A stretch of 64,000 nucleotides of DNA, taken from UBA9160 sp035489755. Its GTDB lineage: Bacteria > Myxococcota_A > UBA9160. The stretch is taken from assembly GCA_035489755.1 (NCBI GenBank), contig DATGZK010000081.1, forward strand, positions 8,523-72,522, given 5' to 3'. The notes beneath the pieces were generated by a model, which was not told the origin of the DNA, did not search any database, and saw only the letters and a list, made by a program, of their open reading frames with translations. Positions 50,587-60,404 of this stretch are shown one piece after another. The translations under genes were made by a program, and so were the position numbers. How positions within the stretch are numbered: position 1 is the first letter of the stretch; each line of letters opens with the position of its first letter.

Positions 50587-51213
50587 CTAGCGCGAGTAGA
50601 GCTCGACGATGAGCTGCTCCTGAATCGGAAGCGTGATCTCGTCGCGCACCGGCAGGGCTTTCACCGTGCCCTCGAAATTGTCCTTGTCGATCTCAAGCCA
50701 GCTCGGGACACTGCGCCGTTCGAGTGCCTCGAGCGCACCAGCGATCCTCGTAATCTGACGCGAGCCTTCGGCAAGGGTGATCTTGGTCCCCGTCCGCATC
50801 AGCATCGACGGGATCGTGGCTCTGCGCCCATTCACGAGGAAGTGACCATGGCGAACGAGCTGCCGCGCTTCGGCGCGCGACGTCGCAAAACCCAGCCGGA
50901 ACACCACGTTGTCGAGGCGCCGCTCAAGGAGCGAGAGCAGGTTCTCGCCCGTCCTCCCCTTCATGCGGTTCGCCGTGCTCATCGTATTCTCGAACTGCTT
51001 CTCGAGCAGCCCGTAGATCCGCTTCACCTTCTGCTTTTCTCGCAGCTGCATGCCGTAGTCGGAAAAGCGCGGGCGGGTCTGCCCGTGCTGTCCCGGCGGG
51101 TAGTTGCGGCGCTCAATCGCGCATTTCTCGCTGAAGCAACGATCGCCCTTCAAAAAGAGCTTCGTGCCCTCACGACGGCAAAGTCGACAGACGGGTCCGA
51201 TGTATCGGGCCAT
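50587..51213 (-). CDS. rpsD: Ribosomal protein S4 (zinc-binding form)
   Basis: 208 residues. The N-terminus has CRLCRREG and, after 13 residues, CFSEKC: four Cys in the C+ zinc-binding pattern. The S4 RNA-binding domain follows (LLSLLERRLDNVVFRLGFAT, VRHGHFLVNGRRATIPS). It is an assembly initiator of the 30S body and a likely autoregulator of the alpha operon. Confidence 0.98.
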   Translation of the reverse strand: MARYIGPVCRLCRREGTKLFLKGDRCFSEKCAIERRNYPPGQHGQTRPRFSDYGMQLREKQKVKRIYGLLEKQFENTMSTANRMKGRTGENLLSLLERRLDNVVFRLGFATSRAEARQLVRHGHFLVNGRRATIPSMLMRTGTKITLAEGSRQITRIAGALEALERRSVPSWLEIDKDNFEGTVKALPVRDEITLPIQEQLIVELYSR

Positions 51214-51226
51214 GGACGATGCTCTC

Positions 51227-51610
51227 CTAGACGCGGCGCCGCTTCGGCGGCCTGCAGCCGTTGTGCGGGATCGGGGTGACGTCGCGAATCATCGCAATCT
51301 TGAGACCTGCGGCCTGGAGCGCACGAAGGGCGGATTCTCGGCCGGCGCCGGGGCCTTTCACATAGACCCCAAGCGAACGCACACCGTGTTCCATCGCCTT
51401 CTTGGCGCAGTCCTCAGCGGCCACCTGCGCCGCGAAGGGTGTGGACTTGCGCGATCCCTTAAAACCCTGTTGACCGGCACTCGACCAGGCGAGCGTATTG
51501 CCGCCGACGTCGGTGATCGTGACGACCGTGTTGTTGAACGTCGACTGGATATGTGCAATTCCAGTCTGCACGTTCTTCTTGACCTTCCGCTTGGCACCTT
51601 TTTTTTGCAT
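51227..51610 (-). CDS. rpsK: Ribosomal protein S11
   Basis: 127 residues from an ATG at 51610; the frame to 51703 is open but lies inside rpsM. HIQSTFNNTVVTITDVGGN, GFKGSRKSTPFAAQ and IRDVTPIPHNGCRPPKRRR are diagnostic. It sits on the 30S platform. It follows rpsM by 4 bases. Confidence 0.98.
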   Translation of the reverse strand: MQKKGAKRKVKKNVQTGIAHIQSTFNNTVVTITDVGGNTLAWSSAGQQGFKGSRKSTPFAAQVAAEDCAKKAMEHGVRSLGVYVKGPGAGRESALRALQAAGLKIAMIRDVTPIPHNGCRPPKRRRV

Positions 51611-51614
51611 GATC

Positions 51615-51998
51615 CTACTTCTTGGTCGGCGCCTTCTTCTTGCCGGCCACGGTCTTGCGCGGACCCTTTCGGGTGCGCGCGTTGGTGTGCGTTCGCTGCC
51701 CACGAACCGGGAGGCCGCGGCGGTGGCGCAGACCCCGGTAGCAGCCGATGTCCATCAGCAGCTTGATGTTCTGAGCGACCTCGCGGCGCAGGTCACCCTC
51801 CACCTTGTGGTCGCGCTCGATCGTCTCGCGCAGTCGAATGACGTCGCCCTCGGACAGTTGGTCCGTCCTTGTATCCATATCGACGTTGGCCTTCTCGCAG
51901 ATCTTGCGTGCGGAGGTGCGTCCGATCCCGAAGATGTAGGTAAGCGCCACCTCAATGCGCTTGTTCCGCGGCAGGTCGATGCCCGCAATGCGTGCCAT
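51615..51998 (-). CDS. rpsM: Ribosomal protein S13
   Basis: 127 residues. MARIAGIDLPRNKRIEVALT, the helix-two-turn-helix region YIFGIGRTSARKICEKA, and the tail GCYRGLRHRRGLPVRGQRT with its Lys-rich end are all as expected. It contacts the 50S head bridge. It follows rpmJ by 10 bases. Confidence 0.98.
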   Translation of the reverse strand: MARIAGIDLPRNKRIEVALTYIFGIGRTSARKICEKANVDMDTRTDQLSEGDVIRLRETIERDHKVEGDLRREVAQNIKLLMDIGCYRGLRHRRGLPVRGQRTHTNARTRKGPRKTVAGKKKAPTKK

Positions 51999-52008
51999 GT
52001 CCTGCTCC

Positions 52009-52122
52009 TTATCCTTGGCGCTGCTTGTGCTTCGGGTTTTCGCAGATCACGCGCACCACGTTCTTGCGCTTGATCACCCGACACTTGTCGCAGATCTTCC
52101 GAACGGACGACCGAACCTTCAT
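52009..52122 (-). CDS. rpmJ: Ribosomal protein L36 (zinc-binding form)
   Basis: 37 residues, ATG to TAA: MKVRSSVRKICDKCRVIKRK, then NVVRVICENPKHKQRQG. Cys11, Cys14, Cys27 and His32 form the C+ zinc site. It lies between map and rpsM, where infA would often also be found; the 49 bases to map leave no room for infA. Confidence 0.97.
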   Translation of the reverse strand: MKVRSSVRKICDKCRVIKRKNVVRVICENPKHKQRQG

Positions 52123-52171
52123 CACTGCCCCCAGCCGCGTTGCCCGCGGCGTACATCCTATGCCAAGCGTC

Positions 52172-52969
52172 TCAGTGCGAGCCAGGCACCCGTGTCAGGA
52201 TCTCCGGCTCGTGATCGGTGATCAAGACCGTGTGCTCAAAATGCGCCGAAAGGGACCCGTCCGCAGTCACTGCCGTCCACTCGTCCTCCAGCATCCGCAC
52301 GTCGGGTCGCCCTGCGTTCACCATGGGTTCGATGGCAAAGACCATTCCCGGCAGCAGGCGGGGCCCGCGTCCAGGCTCTCCGAAGTTCGGGATCTGCGGC
52401 GTCTCGTGCAGTTTGCGCCCGATCCCATGCCCGACGAACTGACGCACGATGGAGAAACCCGCTGCTTCGGCGCGCTGCTGCACAGCGTGTCCGATGTCGG
52501 AGAGTCGTTTCCCGGGCACCATCTGCGCGATTCCCGCGTACAGAGATTCGCGCGTCGTCTCCATCAGCTCCTTCGCCTTGGCGTCGACGCTGCCGACCGG
52601 GAGGGTCACCGCGGAGTCACCGTGATAGCCGTTCCAGGCGACCCCAAAATCAAGTCCGAGGATGTCTCCTTCCTTGAGCTCCCGCGGACCCGGGATTCCA
52701 TGTACGATTTCTTCGTTCACCGAAAGACAAATCACCGCAGGGTACTTGGGCAACCCGTGCGGTCCGTAGCCGAGGAATGAGGACTCTACCCGCCGCTCCC
52801 GGATGCTCTGCCGCGCGCGCTCATCGATCTCGCGCGTCGTGACACCGGGTCGCACCATCTCCCGAAGCTCGATCAGAATCTCTGCAACGTGCCTAGCCGC
52901 CGCGCGCATCGCTTCGAGCTCGCGCCGGCTTTTGATCGGGATCGGCCCTGCGTCTCCGAGGAAGCCCAT
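52172..52969 (-). CDS. map: Methionine aminopeptidase type I
   Basis: 265 residues from the ATG at 52969, which overlaps the adk stop (TGATG); a GTG one codon earlier is the alternative. Metal ligands are in LDFGVAWNGYHGDSA (two Asp), VGHGIGRKLHE (His), MVFAIEPMV (Glu) and the late FEHTVLIT (Glu of the family). It removes N-terminal Met from new proteins. It has no N-terminal zinc-finger extension. Confidence 0.97.
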   Translation of the reverse strand: MGFLGDAGPIPIKSRRELEAMRAAARHVAEILIELREMVRPGVTTREIDERARQSIRERRVESSFLGYGPHGLPKYPAVICLSVNEEIVHGIPGPRELKEGDILGLDFGVAWNGYHGDSAVTLPVGSVDAKAKELMETTRESLYAGIAQMVPGKRLSDIGHAVQQRAEAAGFSIVRQFVGHGIGRKLHETPQIPNFGEPGRGPRLLPGMVFAIEPMVNAGRPDVRMLEDEWTAVTADGSLSAHFEHTVLITDHEPEILTRVPGSH

Positions 52970-53540
52970 CACGCCGCCAGCGCCTCGTCGATCCGCCGGC
53001 CAACCTCCTCCACCGTGCCGAGACCGTCCACCTCGGCCAGGGCTCCGCGGCTGCGATAATAGGCAATTAGGGGGGCGGTGCGCTCGCGGTAGACCTCCAT
53101 GCGCTTGCGGATCGTGGGCTCGTCGTCGTCCGTTCGATGCTCGAGCTGACTGCGTTTGAGCAGGCGATCCACCAGCTCCTCCTCGTCGAGCTGGATCGCA
53201 ACGCAGCGCTCAAGACGCAGGCCGAGCTTTGCGAGCAGGGTATCGAGGGCCTTGGCCTGCTCCAGGGTACGCGGGAAGCCGTCGAGGATGAAGCCCTTTT
53301 GCGCATCCGGTTGGCCAAGGCGCTCTTCCACTACGCGGGTCACCACATCGTCGGGAACAAGCTCCCCGCGCTCCATGATCGCCTTCACCTGCCTTCCCAG
53401 CTCGGTGCCGGCGGCCTGGGCCGCGCGCAGCATCTCGCCCGTCGAGATCTGCGGCACGCCTAGGCGCGTCTTAAGGCGCTGGGCCTGCGTCCCCTTGCCC
53501 GCCCCCGGAGGACCGAGCAGCAACAGGCGCCGCGGCGGGC

Positions 53541-53544
<4 letters not shown>
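52969..53544 (-). CDS. adk: Adenylate kinase, short (LID-less) form
   Basis: 191 residues from an ATG overlapping the secY stop (ATGA). The P-loop GPPGAGKGTQAQRL, ISTGEMLRAA and ILDGFPRTLEQA are intact. Where long forms carry the 30-residue LID with its possible Cys4 zinc site, this protein goes from LLKRSQLEHRTDDDEPTIRK straight on, as in short bacterial enzymes. The frame to 53724 is a shadow in secY. Confidence 0.97.
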
Positions 53545-54847
<1,303 letters not shown>

Positions 54848-54851
<4 letters not shown>

Positions 54852-55291
54852 ACGACGATCTCCACGGTCCCGCCCGCGAGTTCGATTTTCCGGCGCGCGC
54901 CGGCGCTCACGCCTTGAAGCCGCACGCGCAGGCCGCGCGGCGCCTCGCCTTGCCCGAGCAGCTTCACGGAGTCGCCCGACCCGCGGATTAGCCCGCGGGC
55001 GGCGAGCGCCGCGGCGTCCACTTCGGCCCCTTCGGCGAATCCAGCAAGGGCGGCGACGTTCACGATTTCGACCCTCTTCGGATGAAGGCTGTGGAAGCCA
55101 CGCTTGGGAAGGCGCCGTGTGAGGGGCATCTGGCCGCCTTCGAACCAGAACGGGGTCTCGCGTCCCGCCGAGCGCTTGCCCTGGCCCTTAATGCCCCGGC
55201 CTGAGGTCTTGCGGTGTCCCGAGCCCGGCCCGCGCCCCACACGCTTGGTACGATGCCGGGCGCCCGGGCGCGGCTGCAGCCGATCGAGCAT
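54848..55291 (-). CDS. rplO: Ribosomal protein L15
   Basis: 147 residues. The Gly/Arg-rich N-terminus (RTKRVGRGPGSGHRKTSGRG, GQMPLTRRLPKRGF) and the C-terminal KIELAGGTVEIVV are characteristic. It is 3 bases downstream of rpmD. Confidence 0.97.
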
Positions 55292-55294
55292 CGT

Positions 55295-55486
55295 CTAGCC
55301 CTCCACCCGCACCAGGTGTTTCACCTTGTAAATCATGCCCTGCACGGCCGGCGTGTCGGGAAGTTCCACGGTCTGGTGCAGCCGCCGGAGCCCAAGACCT
55401 TTCAAGGTCGCGCGCTGCCCGCGGTCGTACCCGATCGCACTTCGCACGAGCTTCACTCGAACCCGTCCTTTCGCGTTCTGGGTCAT
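55295..55486 (-). CDS. rpmD: Ribosomal protein L30
   Basis: 63 residues, the standard bacterial length. VRVKLVRSAIGYDRGQRATL and GLRRLHQTVELPDTPAVQGM cover the fold. The ATG overlaps the rpsE stop (ATGA). Confidence 0.96.
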   Translation of the reverse strand: MTQNAKGRVRVKLVRSAIGYDRGQRATLKGLGLRRLHQTVELPDTPAVQGMIYKVKHLVRVEG

Positions 55487-55977
55487 GCCGTCGCTCGTCC
55501 GAGCTCGCGCATGCGTTCGACCGGCTCCGCGAGCATCGCAAGGGCCGCCAGGGTCGCGCGCACCACGTTGTGCGGGTTGTTCGTACCGAGCGTCTTGGTG
55601 AGGACGTCGCGCACGCCGGCCGATTCCACCACCGCGCGCACGCCGCCGCCGGCAATCACGCCGGTCCCGGGGGAAGCCGGCCGTAGAAGAACGCGCCCCG
55701 CGCCGAATCGGCCCATCACCGCATGGGGCAACGTGCCGTCGACGAGCGGCACGCGCCGGAGGTTCTTGCGCGCCCGGTCCACGCCCTTGCGGATCGCTTC
55801 GGGCACCTCCCCCGCCTTGCCAAGGCCTACCCCCACGACGCCAGAGCCGTCGCCGACGACCACCAGCGCGCTGAAGCTGAAGCGGCGCCCACCTTTCACC
55901 ACCTTCGCCACGCGGTTGATGTGGACGACCCGATCGGTCAGCTCGAAATCATTCGGATTGAGACGCTCGGTCGCCAT
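55483..55977 (-). CDS. rpsE: Ribosomal protein S5
   Basis: 164 residues. The S5 double-stranded-RNA-binding fold and C-terminal domain: VVKGGRRFSFSALVVVGDG, GLGKAGEVPEAIRKGVDRAR and NNPHNVVRATLAALAML. It contributes to decoding fidelity and mRNA entry. Confidence 0.98.
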   Translation of the reverse strand: MATERLNPNDFELTDRVVHINRVAKVVKGGRRFSFSALVVVGDGSGVVGVGLGKAGEVPEAIRKGVDRARKNLRRVPLVDGTLPHAVMGRFGAGRVLLRPASPGTGVIAGGGVRAVVESAGVRDVLTKTLGTNNPHNVVRATLAALAMLAEPVERMRELGRATA

Positions 55978-55986
55978 TCACCTTCC

Positions 55987-56358
55987 TTAGAACTGGAGGC
56001 CGGCTTCGCGCGCGGCCTCGGCGAGGGCCTTGATGCGCCCGTGGTAAAGAAATCCGTTTCGGTTGAAGACCACCTTCTCGATCTGCTTTTCTCGGGCCAG
56101 CGCCGCCACGGCCTGACCGACGCGCTTGGCCGCCTCAAGCTTGCTCGTGCCGCCCGAGTCCGGCAGGACCCCCGAGCTCAGGGTCGAGACGCTGGCCAGC
56201 GTGCGGCCGGACACAGGATCGTCGAGCTGCGCGTAGATGTGCTTGGCGCTGCGGTACACGGTAAGGCGCACGCGGCTCGTGTCCCCAAGGGTCCGCAGCA
56301 CGCGTGCCCGGCGCGCGAGCCAGTTGCCCTTTTTCGCGTTCCGTTTCTTTCGTTCCAT
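55987..56358 (-). CDS. rplR: Ribosomal protein L18
   Basis: 123 residues. RLTVYRSAKHIYAQLDDPVS, VGQAVAALAREKQIEKVVFN and NGFLYHGRIKALAEAAREAG are standard. It binds 5S rRNA. 59 bases separate it from rplF, the largest gap in the ribosomal cluster; I see no promoter or extra gene there. Confidence 0.97.
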   Translation of the reverse strand: MERKKRNAKKGNWLARRARVLRTLGDTSRVRLTVYRSAKHIYAQLDDPVSGRTLASVSTLSSGVLPDSGGTSKLEAAKRVGQAVAALAREKQIEKVVFNRNGFLYHGRIKALAEAAREAGLQF

Positions 56359-56417
56359 CTCCCCTCTTCGACCTCGTTCCCATGCGGCGCCGCGCGTGCA
56401 GCGCCCGAATCTCGTGA

Positions 56418-56957
56418 CTAGGTGGCCCCTGCCTTGCCCACCTTGCGGCGCACTCGCTCGGCGGCGTAGCGGATCCCCTTGCCCTTGTAGGGCTCGGGGG
56501 GACGGATCGCGCGCACGTCCGCAGAGAATTGGCCCACCAGCTGGCGGTCGATGCCCTCGATCTTGATCCGCACGTTGCGATCGACCGAAACCTTGAGACC
56601 TTTGGGAATCTCAAAGAGCACGGGGTGGGAGAAGCCGAGGGCGAGCCGCAGCCGGCTGCCGTCCACCTCCGCGCGATAGCCGACACCCTCGATGTCGAGC
56701 ACCTTGGAGAAGCCCTCGGTCACGCCCCTTACCATGTTCGCGACGAGGGCGCGCGAGAGGCCGTGCAAGGCGCGAGTCGGCTTGCGATCGTCCCCGCGCG
56801 CGAAGCGCACGAGTCCCCCTGCCACTTCGACCGAGACCCCATGAGGAATGCCCTGCGCGAGGGCACCCTTCGGGCCCTTTACTCGGATCTCTCCCCCGGC
56901 ATGCTCCACGGAGACACCCGCCGGGATCGAGATCGCCCTGCGTCCAATTCGAGACAC
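56418..56957 (-). CDS. rplF: Ribosomal protein L6
   Basis: 179 residues, two related domains. MSRIGRRAISIPAGVSVEHA with a GTG start, LVANMVRGVTEGFSKVLDIE and the C-terminal PPEPYKGKGIRYAAERVRRK are diagnostic. It follows rpsH by 2 bases. Confidence 0.98.
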   Translation of the reverse strand: MSRIGRRAISIPAGVSVEHAGGEIRVKGPKGALAQGIPHGVSVEVAGGLVRFARGDDRKPTRALHGLSRALVANMVRGVTEGFSKVLDIEGVGYRAEVDGSRLRLALGFSHPVLFEIPKGLKVSVDRNVRIKIEGIDRQLVGQFSADVRAIRPPEPYKGKGIRYAAERVRRKVGKAGAT

Positions 56958-56959
56958 GG

Positions 56960-57355
56960 CTACCAGACCTCACACAGGAGTTCGCCGCCGACCGACGCCT
57001 CCTGCGCGGCGCGCCCTGAGACGACGCCTTTCGACGTGGAAAGCACCGCGACTCCGAGACCGTTGCGAACCTTCGGGATCTCCTTGGCCCCCACGTAGAC
57101 GCGGCGACCGGGCCGCGAGATGCGACGGATGCCGTCGATCAGGGCCTGACCCTCCCGGCCGTAGCGCACCTCCATCACAAGGAGGGCCTTGCCCTCGTGC
57201 GGCTCGACGCGAACTTCGCCGAGGAAACCTTCCTGCTGCAGCACCTTTGCGACCGCCAGGCGGAGCTTGGACGAAGCACAGCGCACGTCGCGGTGCCGCG
57301 CCTGCCCGGCGTTGCGGATTCGGGTCAGCATGTCCCCGATGGGATCGGTGAGCAT
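56960..57355 (-). CDS. rpsH: Ribosomal protein S8
   Basis: 131 residues from an ATG at 57355; the frame to 57583 overlaps rpsN and is not used. DPIGDMLTRIRNAGQARHRD, RISRPGRRVYVGAKEIPKVR and VLSTSKGVVSGRAAQ are typical. In other bacteria S8 represses the spc operon by binding near rplE. Confidence 0.98.
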   Translation of the reverse strand: MLTDPIGDMLTRIRNAGQARHRDVRCASSKLRLAVAKVLQQEGFLGEVRVEPHEGKALLVMEVRYGREGQALIDGIRRISRPGRRVYVGAKEIPKVRNGLGVAVLSTSKGVVSGRAAQEASVGGELLCEVW

Positions 57356-57363
57356 CGCCCCTC

Positions 57364-57549
57364 CTACCAGCTTGACTTCACGACGCCCGGAATCTTTCCT
57401 TCGAGCGCGTACTTGCGTACACAGATCCGGCAAAGTGCGAACCGCCGGTGATAGCCGCGCGAGCGACCGCACACCTTGCAGCGGTGATAGGTCCGGACCT
57501 TGAACTTGGGCTTGCGATTGGCCCGGACCACCTGTGACTTCTTCGCCAC
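57364..57549 (-). CDS. rpsN: Ribosomal protein S14, type Z (zinc-binding)
   Basis: 61 residues from a GTG with AGGAG about 10 bases upstream. The zinc site is CKVCGRSRGYHRRFALCRIC (CX2CX12CX2C), defining the short zinc-binding class found in many bacteria rather than the 101-residue zinc-free form. The end IPGVVKSSW is invariant. Confidence 0.97.
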   Translation of the reverse strand: MAKKSQVVRANRKPKFKVRTYHRCKVCGRSRGYHRRFALCRICVRKYALEGKIPGVVKSSW

Positions 57550-57560
57550 CGAGAGTTCTC

Positions 57561-58103
57561 CTAGGATCGGAACGGCATGCCAAGGTGGGTCAAGAGCGCC
57601 CTTCCCTCTGCGTCCGTCTCCGCCGTCGTACATACCGTGACATTCATCCCTGTAGTTCGCTCAACCTTGTCGTAGTCGATCTCGGGAAAGATGATCTGCT
57701 CGCGCAGGCCGAGCGTATAGTTCCCGCGCCCGTCAAACGCCTTCGGCGATACGCCCTTAAAGTCGCGGACGCGTGGGAGTGCGACGTTCACCAGCCGGTC
57801 GAGAAACTCCCACATTCGGTCGCCGCGCAGCGTCACCATGCAACCGATCGCCTGCCCTTCGCGCAGCTTAAAGTTCGCGATCGACTTGCGTGCCTTGCGC
57901 ACCAGCGGCTTCTGCCCCGCGATCGCCGCCAGCTCCTCGGCGGCCTTCTCCAGCAGCTTTGCATTCTGCGTGGCCTGCCCGAGGCCGATGTTCACTACCA
58001 CCTTCTCGACGCGCGGCACCTGGTGGCTGTTTTTGTAACCGAACTCCTGCGAGAGTTTCGGTGCGATCTCCTTGCGGTAGCGCTCGTGGAGCCGCGCAGC
58101 CAT
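57561..58103 (-). CDS. rplE: Ribosomal protein L5
   Basis: 180 residues. YRKEIAPKLSQEFGYKNSHQ, VPRVEKVVVNIGLGQ and VALPRVRDFKGVSPKAFDGR are standard. It binds 5S rRNA. The ATG directly abuts the rplN stop (TAG then ATG), so rplX, which normally lies between them, is absent. Confidence 0.98.
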   Translation of the reverse strand: MAARLHERYRKEIAPKLSQEFGYKNSHQVPRVEKVVVNIGLGQATQNAKLLEKAAEELAAIAGQKPLVRKARKSIANFKLREGQAIGCMVTLRGDRMWEFLDRLVNVALPRVRDFKGVSPKAFDGRGNYTLGLREQIIFPEIDYDKVERTTGMNVTVCTTAETDAEGRALLTHLGMPFRS

Positions 58104-58472
58104 CTAAATCACCTCCGGCGCGAGCGAGATGATTTTCATGAAGCGGCGCGCACGCAGCTCGCGCGCAACCGGCCCGAAGATGCGGGTCCCGATGGGTTCG
58201 CGCTGGTTGTCAATCAGCACCGCCGCGTTGTCATCGAAACGAATGTACGAGCCATCCGGGCGCCCCACCTCTTTGCGAGTGCGCACAACCACCGCCTTCT
58301 TGACCTCACCCTTTTTCACGCGTCCGTTCGGAATCGCGTCCTTCACGGACACCACGATCACGTCGCCAATCGAAGCGTACTTGCGCCGCGAGCCTCCCAG
58401 CACCCGGATGCAAGCCACCTTGCGGGCGCCTGAGTTGTCGGCGACCTCGAGCGTCGATTCGGGCTGGATCAT
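58104..58472 (-). CDS. rplN: Ribosomal protein L14
   Basis: 122 residues. MIQPESTLEVADNSGARKVA, GDVIVVSVKDAIPNGRVKKG and IFGPVARELRARRFMKIISL are diagnostic. The ATG overlaps the rpsQ stop (ATGA). The protein is complete to its usual C-terminus. Confidence 0.98.
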   Translation of the reverse strand: MIQPESTLEVADNSGARKVACIRVLGGSRRKYASIGDVIVVSVKDAIPNGRVKKGEVKKAVVVRTRKEVGRPDGSYIRFDDNAAVLIDNQREPIGTRIFGPVARELRARRFMKIISLAPEVI

Positions 58473-58750
58473 TCCCCGATCTCCACGCGCGGCGGCGCCG
58501 CCGTCGCGAGCTTCGCCTGGACCTTCCAGCGCTTGTGCTTGGACAGCGGGCGGTGCTCGACGATGCGCACCTTGTCGCCGACCTGACAGGCATTCGACTC
58601 GTCGTGCGCCATGAACTTCGTGTAGCGGCGCACATACTTCTCGTAGGTCGGCTCGAGATAAAGCCGCTCCACCCGCACCACGACGGTCTTGTTCATCTTG
58701 TCGCTGACGACGGTTCCCACGAGAGTCCGGCTCATCGCCCGCTTGCTCAC
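58469..58750 (-). CDS. rpsQ: Ribosomal protein S17
   Basis: 93 residues from a GTG overlapping the rpmC stop (GTGA), with GGGGGG upstream; an ATG at 58735 would give 88 residues. VGTVVSDKMNKTVVVRVERL, FMAHDESNACQVGDKVRIVE and RPLSKHKRWKV are typical. Confidence 0.97.
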   Translation of the reverse strand: MSKRAMSRTLVGTVVSDKMNKTVVVRVERLYLEPTYEKYVRRYTKFMAHDESNACQVGDKVRIVEHRPLSKHKRWKVQAKLATAAPPRVEIGE

Positions 58751-58944
58751 TGCATCCCCCCAAGCTTCTGCGCGAGCACCGTCGAGACCCGAGCCACATC
58801 CCGGCGCAGGCGGCAAATCTTGGCCGTGTCCTCGAGCTGTCCCGTCGAATGCTTCACCTGTGCAACGAAGAGCTCATCTCGCAGCTGCTTCGATTTGGCT
58901 CGCAGCTCGTCTTCGGAGAGCTCCCGCAGTTCCTTGGGCTTCAC
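58747..58944 (-). CDS. rpmC: Ribosomal protein L29
   Basis: 65 residues, two helices: MKPKELRELSEDELRAKSKQ, LRDELFVAQVKHSTGQLEDT and CRLRRDVARVSTVLAQKLGG. The GTG overlaps the rplP stop (GTGA). It lies at the peptide exit site. Confidence 0.96.
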   Translation of the reverse strand: MKPKELRELSEDELRAKSKQLRDELFVAQVKHSTGQLEDTAKICRLRRDVARVSTVLAQKLGGMQ

Positions 58945-59357
58945 GCGTGTCCCTCTCGCACGACGACGCGCGTTGCCACAGGCAGCTTGTGGGCCGCGAG
59001 CCGCAGGGCCTCGTGGGCGATCTTGTTGGTTACACCTTCCATCTCATAGAGCATCCGGCCCGCCTTGACCGGCGCCACCCACTCCTCCGGGTTGCCTTTG
59101 CCCTTGCCCATGCGGGTCTCGGCCGGCTTTTTGGTGATCGGCTTGTCCGGAAATACGCGAATCCAAACCTTGCCACCGCGCTTCACATGGCGCGTCATCG
59201 CGATCCGCGCCGCTTCGATCTGGCGTGCCGTGAGGTGCGCGTTGCCCACCGCCTGAAGGCCGAAGTCCCCAAACGCGAGGACATTGCCGCGCATCGCCTT
59301 GCCGCGGTTACGACCTTTTTGCTGCTTGCGGTACTTGACCTTCTTGGGCGCGAGCAT
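58941..59357 (-). CDS. rplP: Ribosomal protein L16
   Basis: 138 residues. MLAPKKVKYRKQQKGRNRGK, TRHVKRGGKVWIRVFPDKPI and TRMGKGKGNPEEWVAPVKAG are diagnostic. It follows rpsC by 3 bases. Confidence 0.98.
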   Translation of the reverse strand: MLAPKKVKYRKQQKGRNRGKAMRGNVLAFGDFGLQAVGNAHLTARQIEAARIAMTRHVKRGGKVWIRVFPDKPITKKPAETRMGKGKGNPEEWVAPVKAGRMLYEMEGVTNKIAHEALRLAAHKLPVATRVVVREGHA

Positions 59358-59360
59358 GCG

Positions 59361-60041
59361 TTACCTCTGCGGCTGCTCGGGGACGCGCTGCGACAGGGCG
59401 CCCTTGCGCATTTCCTTGTCCGCGACATCGCCCTTGAACACCCAGCATTTCACCCCGATCACGCCGTAGGTGGTCTTCGCTTCGGCGAAGCCATAGTCGA
59501 TGTCTGCGCGCAGCGTGTGCAGGGGCACCCGTCCTTCGCGATACCACTCCCGCCGTCCCATCTCCGCGCCACCGAGCCGCCCGCCGCACGCGATGCGGAC
59601 GCCACCGGCTCCAAACTTCATGGTGGAGGTCACGGCCTTCTTCATCGCACGGCGGAAGGCGACGCGGCGTTCGAGCTGAAGCGCCACGTTCTCCGCGACC
59701 AGCTGCGCATCGAGCTCCGCCTTCCGGATCTCTTTGATGTTGATGAAGATTTCCTTGGCGGAGAATTTTGCGAGCTCCTTGCGGAGGGTCTCGACCTCCG
59801 CCCCGCGTTTGCCGATCAGGATGCCGGGCCGAGCCGTGTGGATGTTCACCACCAGCTTGTCGCCGGTGCGATCGATCACGACCTTCGAAATGCCAGCGTG
59901 GTAGAGCTTCTTCTTGATGTAGGTCCGGATCTTGATGTCCTCGTGGAGCTGCTCGGCGTAGCGGCGCTCCGCGAACCAATTCGACTGCCACCCATAGAGG
60001 GTGCCGAGCCGGAAGCCATAGGGATGGACCTTTTGTCCCAC
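59361..60041 (-). CDS. rpsC: Ribosomal protein S3
   Basis: 226 residues from a GTG with GAGAGG upstream; the frame to 60143 overlaps rplV. The N-terminal domain opens GQKVHPYGFRLGTLYGWQSN, the KH domain has ARPGILIGKRGAEVETLRKE, and the C-terminal domain has DIDYGFAEAKTTYGVIGVKC. It forms part of the mRNA entry helicase. Confidence 0.98.
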   Translation of the reverse strand: MGQKVHPYGFRLGTLYGWQSNWFAERRYAEQLHEDIKIRTYIKKKLYHAGISKVVIDRTGDKLVVNIHTARPGILIGKRGAEVETLRKELAKFSAKEIFINIKEIRKAELDAQLVAENVALQLERRVAFRRAMKKAVTSTMKFGAGGVRIACGGRLGGAEMGRREWYREGRVPLHTLRADIDYGFAEAKTTYGVIGVKCWVFKGDVADKEMRKGALSQRVPEQPQR

Positions 60042-60055
60042 GTGTAACCTCTCTT

Positions 60056-60403
60056 TTACTTCTCGGCCAAAATCACTTCGATGTGGCTGGAGCGACGTTG
60101 AATCCACGCGGCTCGGCCCTGCGCCCTGGGCATCACGCGCCACGCGCTCGGCCCCTCCTCGACCGTAATCTTGCTCACGACGAGATTGTCGATGTCGATC
60201 CCCGCTTTGTTGCGGTTGTTCTTCTCTTCGGCGTTCGCGACCGCCGAACGCACGAGCTTCGCGATCGGCCTTGCCACCCGCTTGGTGGAGAGCGAAAGCA
60301 GAGTCAGTGCCTCCTCGACCTGCTTGCCGCGGATCTGGTCCGCGACAAGTCTCGCCTTCTGCGCGCTCACCCGGTATCCCTTCAAGTAGGCCCGCACCGC
60401 CAT
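60056..60403 (-). CDS. rplV: Ribosomal protein L22
   Basis: 115 residues from an ATG one base after the rpsS stop. YRVSAQKARLVADQIRGKQV, LVRSAVANAEEKNNR and the extended loop VMPRAQGRAAWIQRRSSHIE that lines the exit tunnel are visible. Confidence 0.98.
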   Translation of the reverse strand: MAVRAYLKGYRVSAQKARLVADQIRGKQVEEALTLLSLSTKRVARPIAKLVRSAVANAEEKNNRNKAGIDIDNLVVSKITVEEGPSAWRVMPRAQGRAAWIQRRSSHIEVILAEK

Positions 60404-60404
60404 C

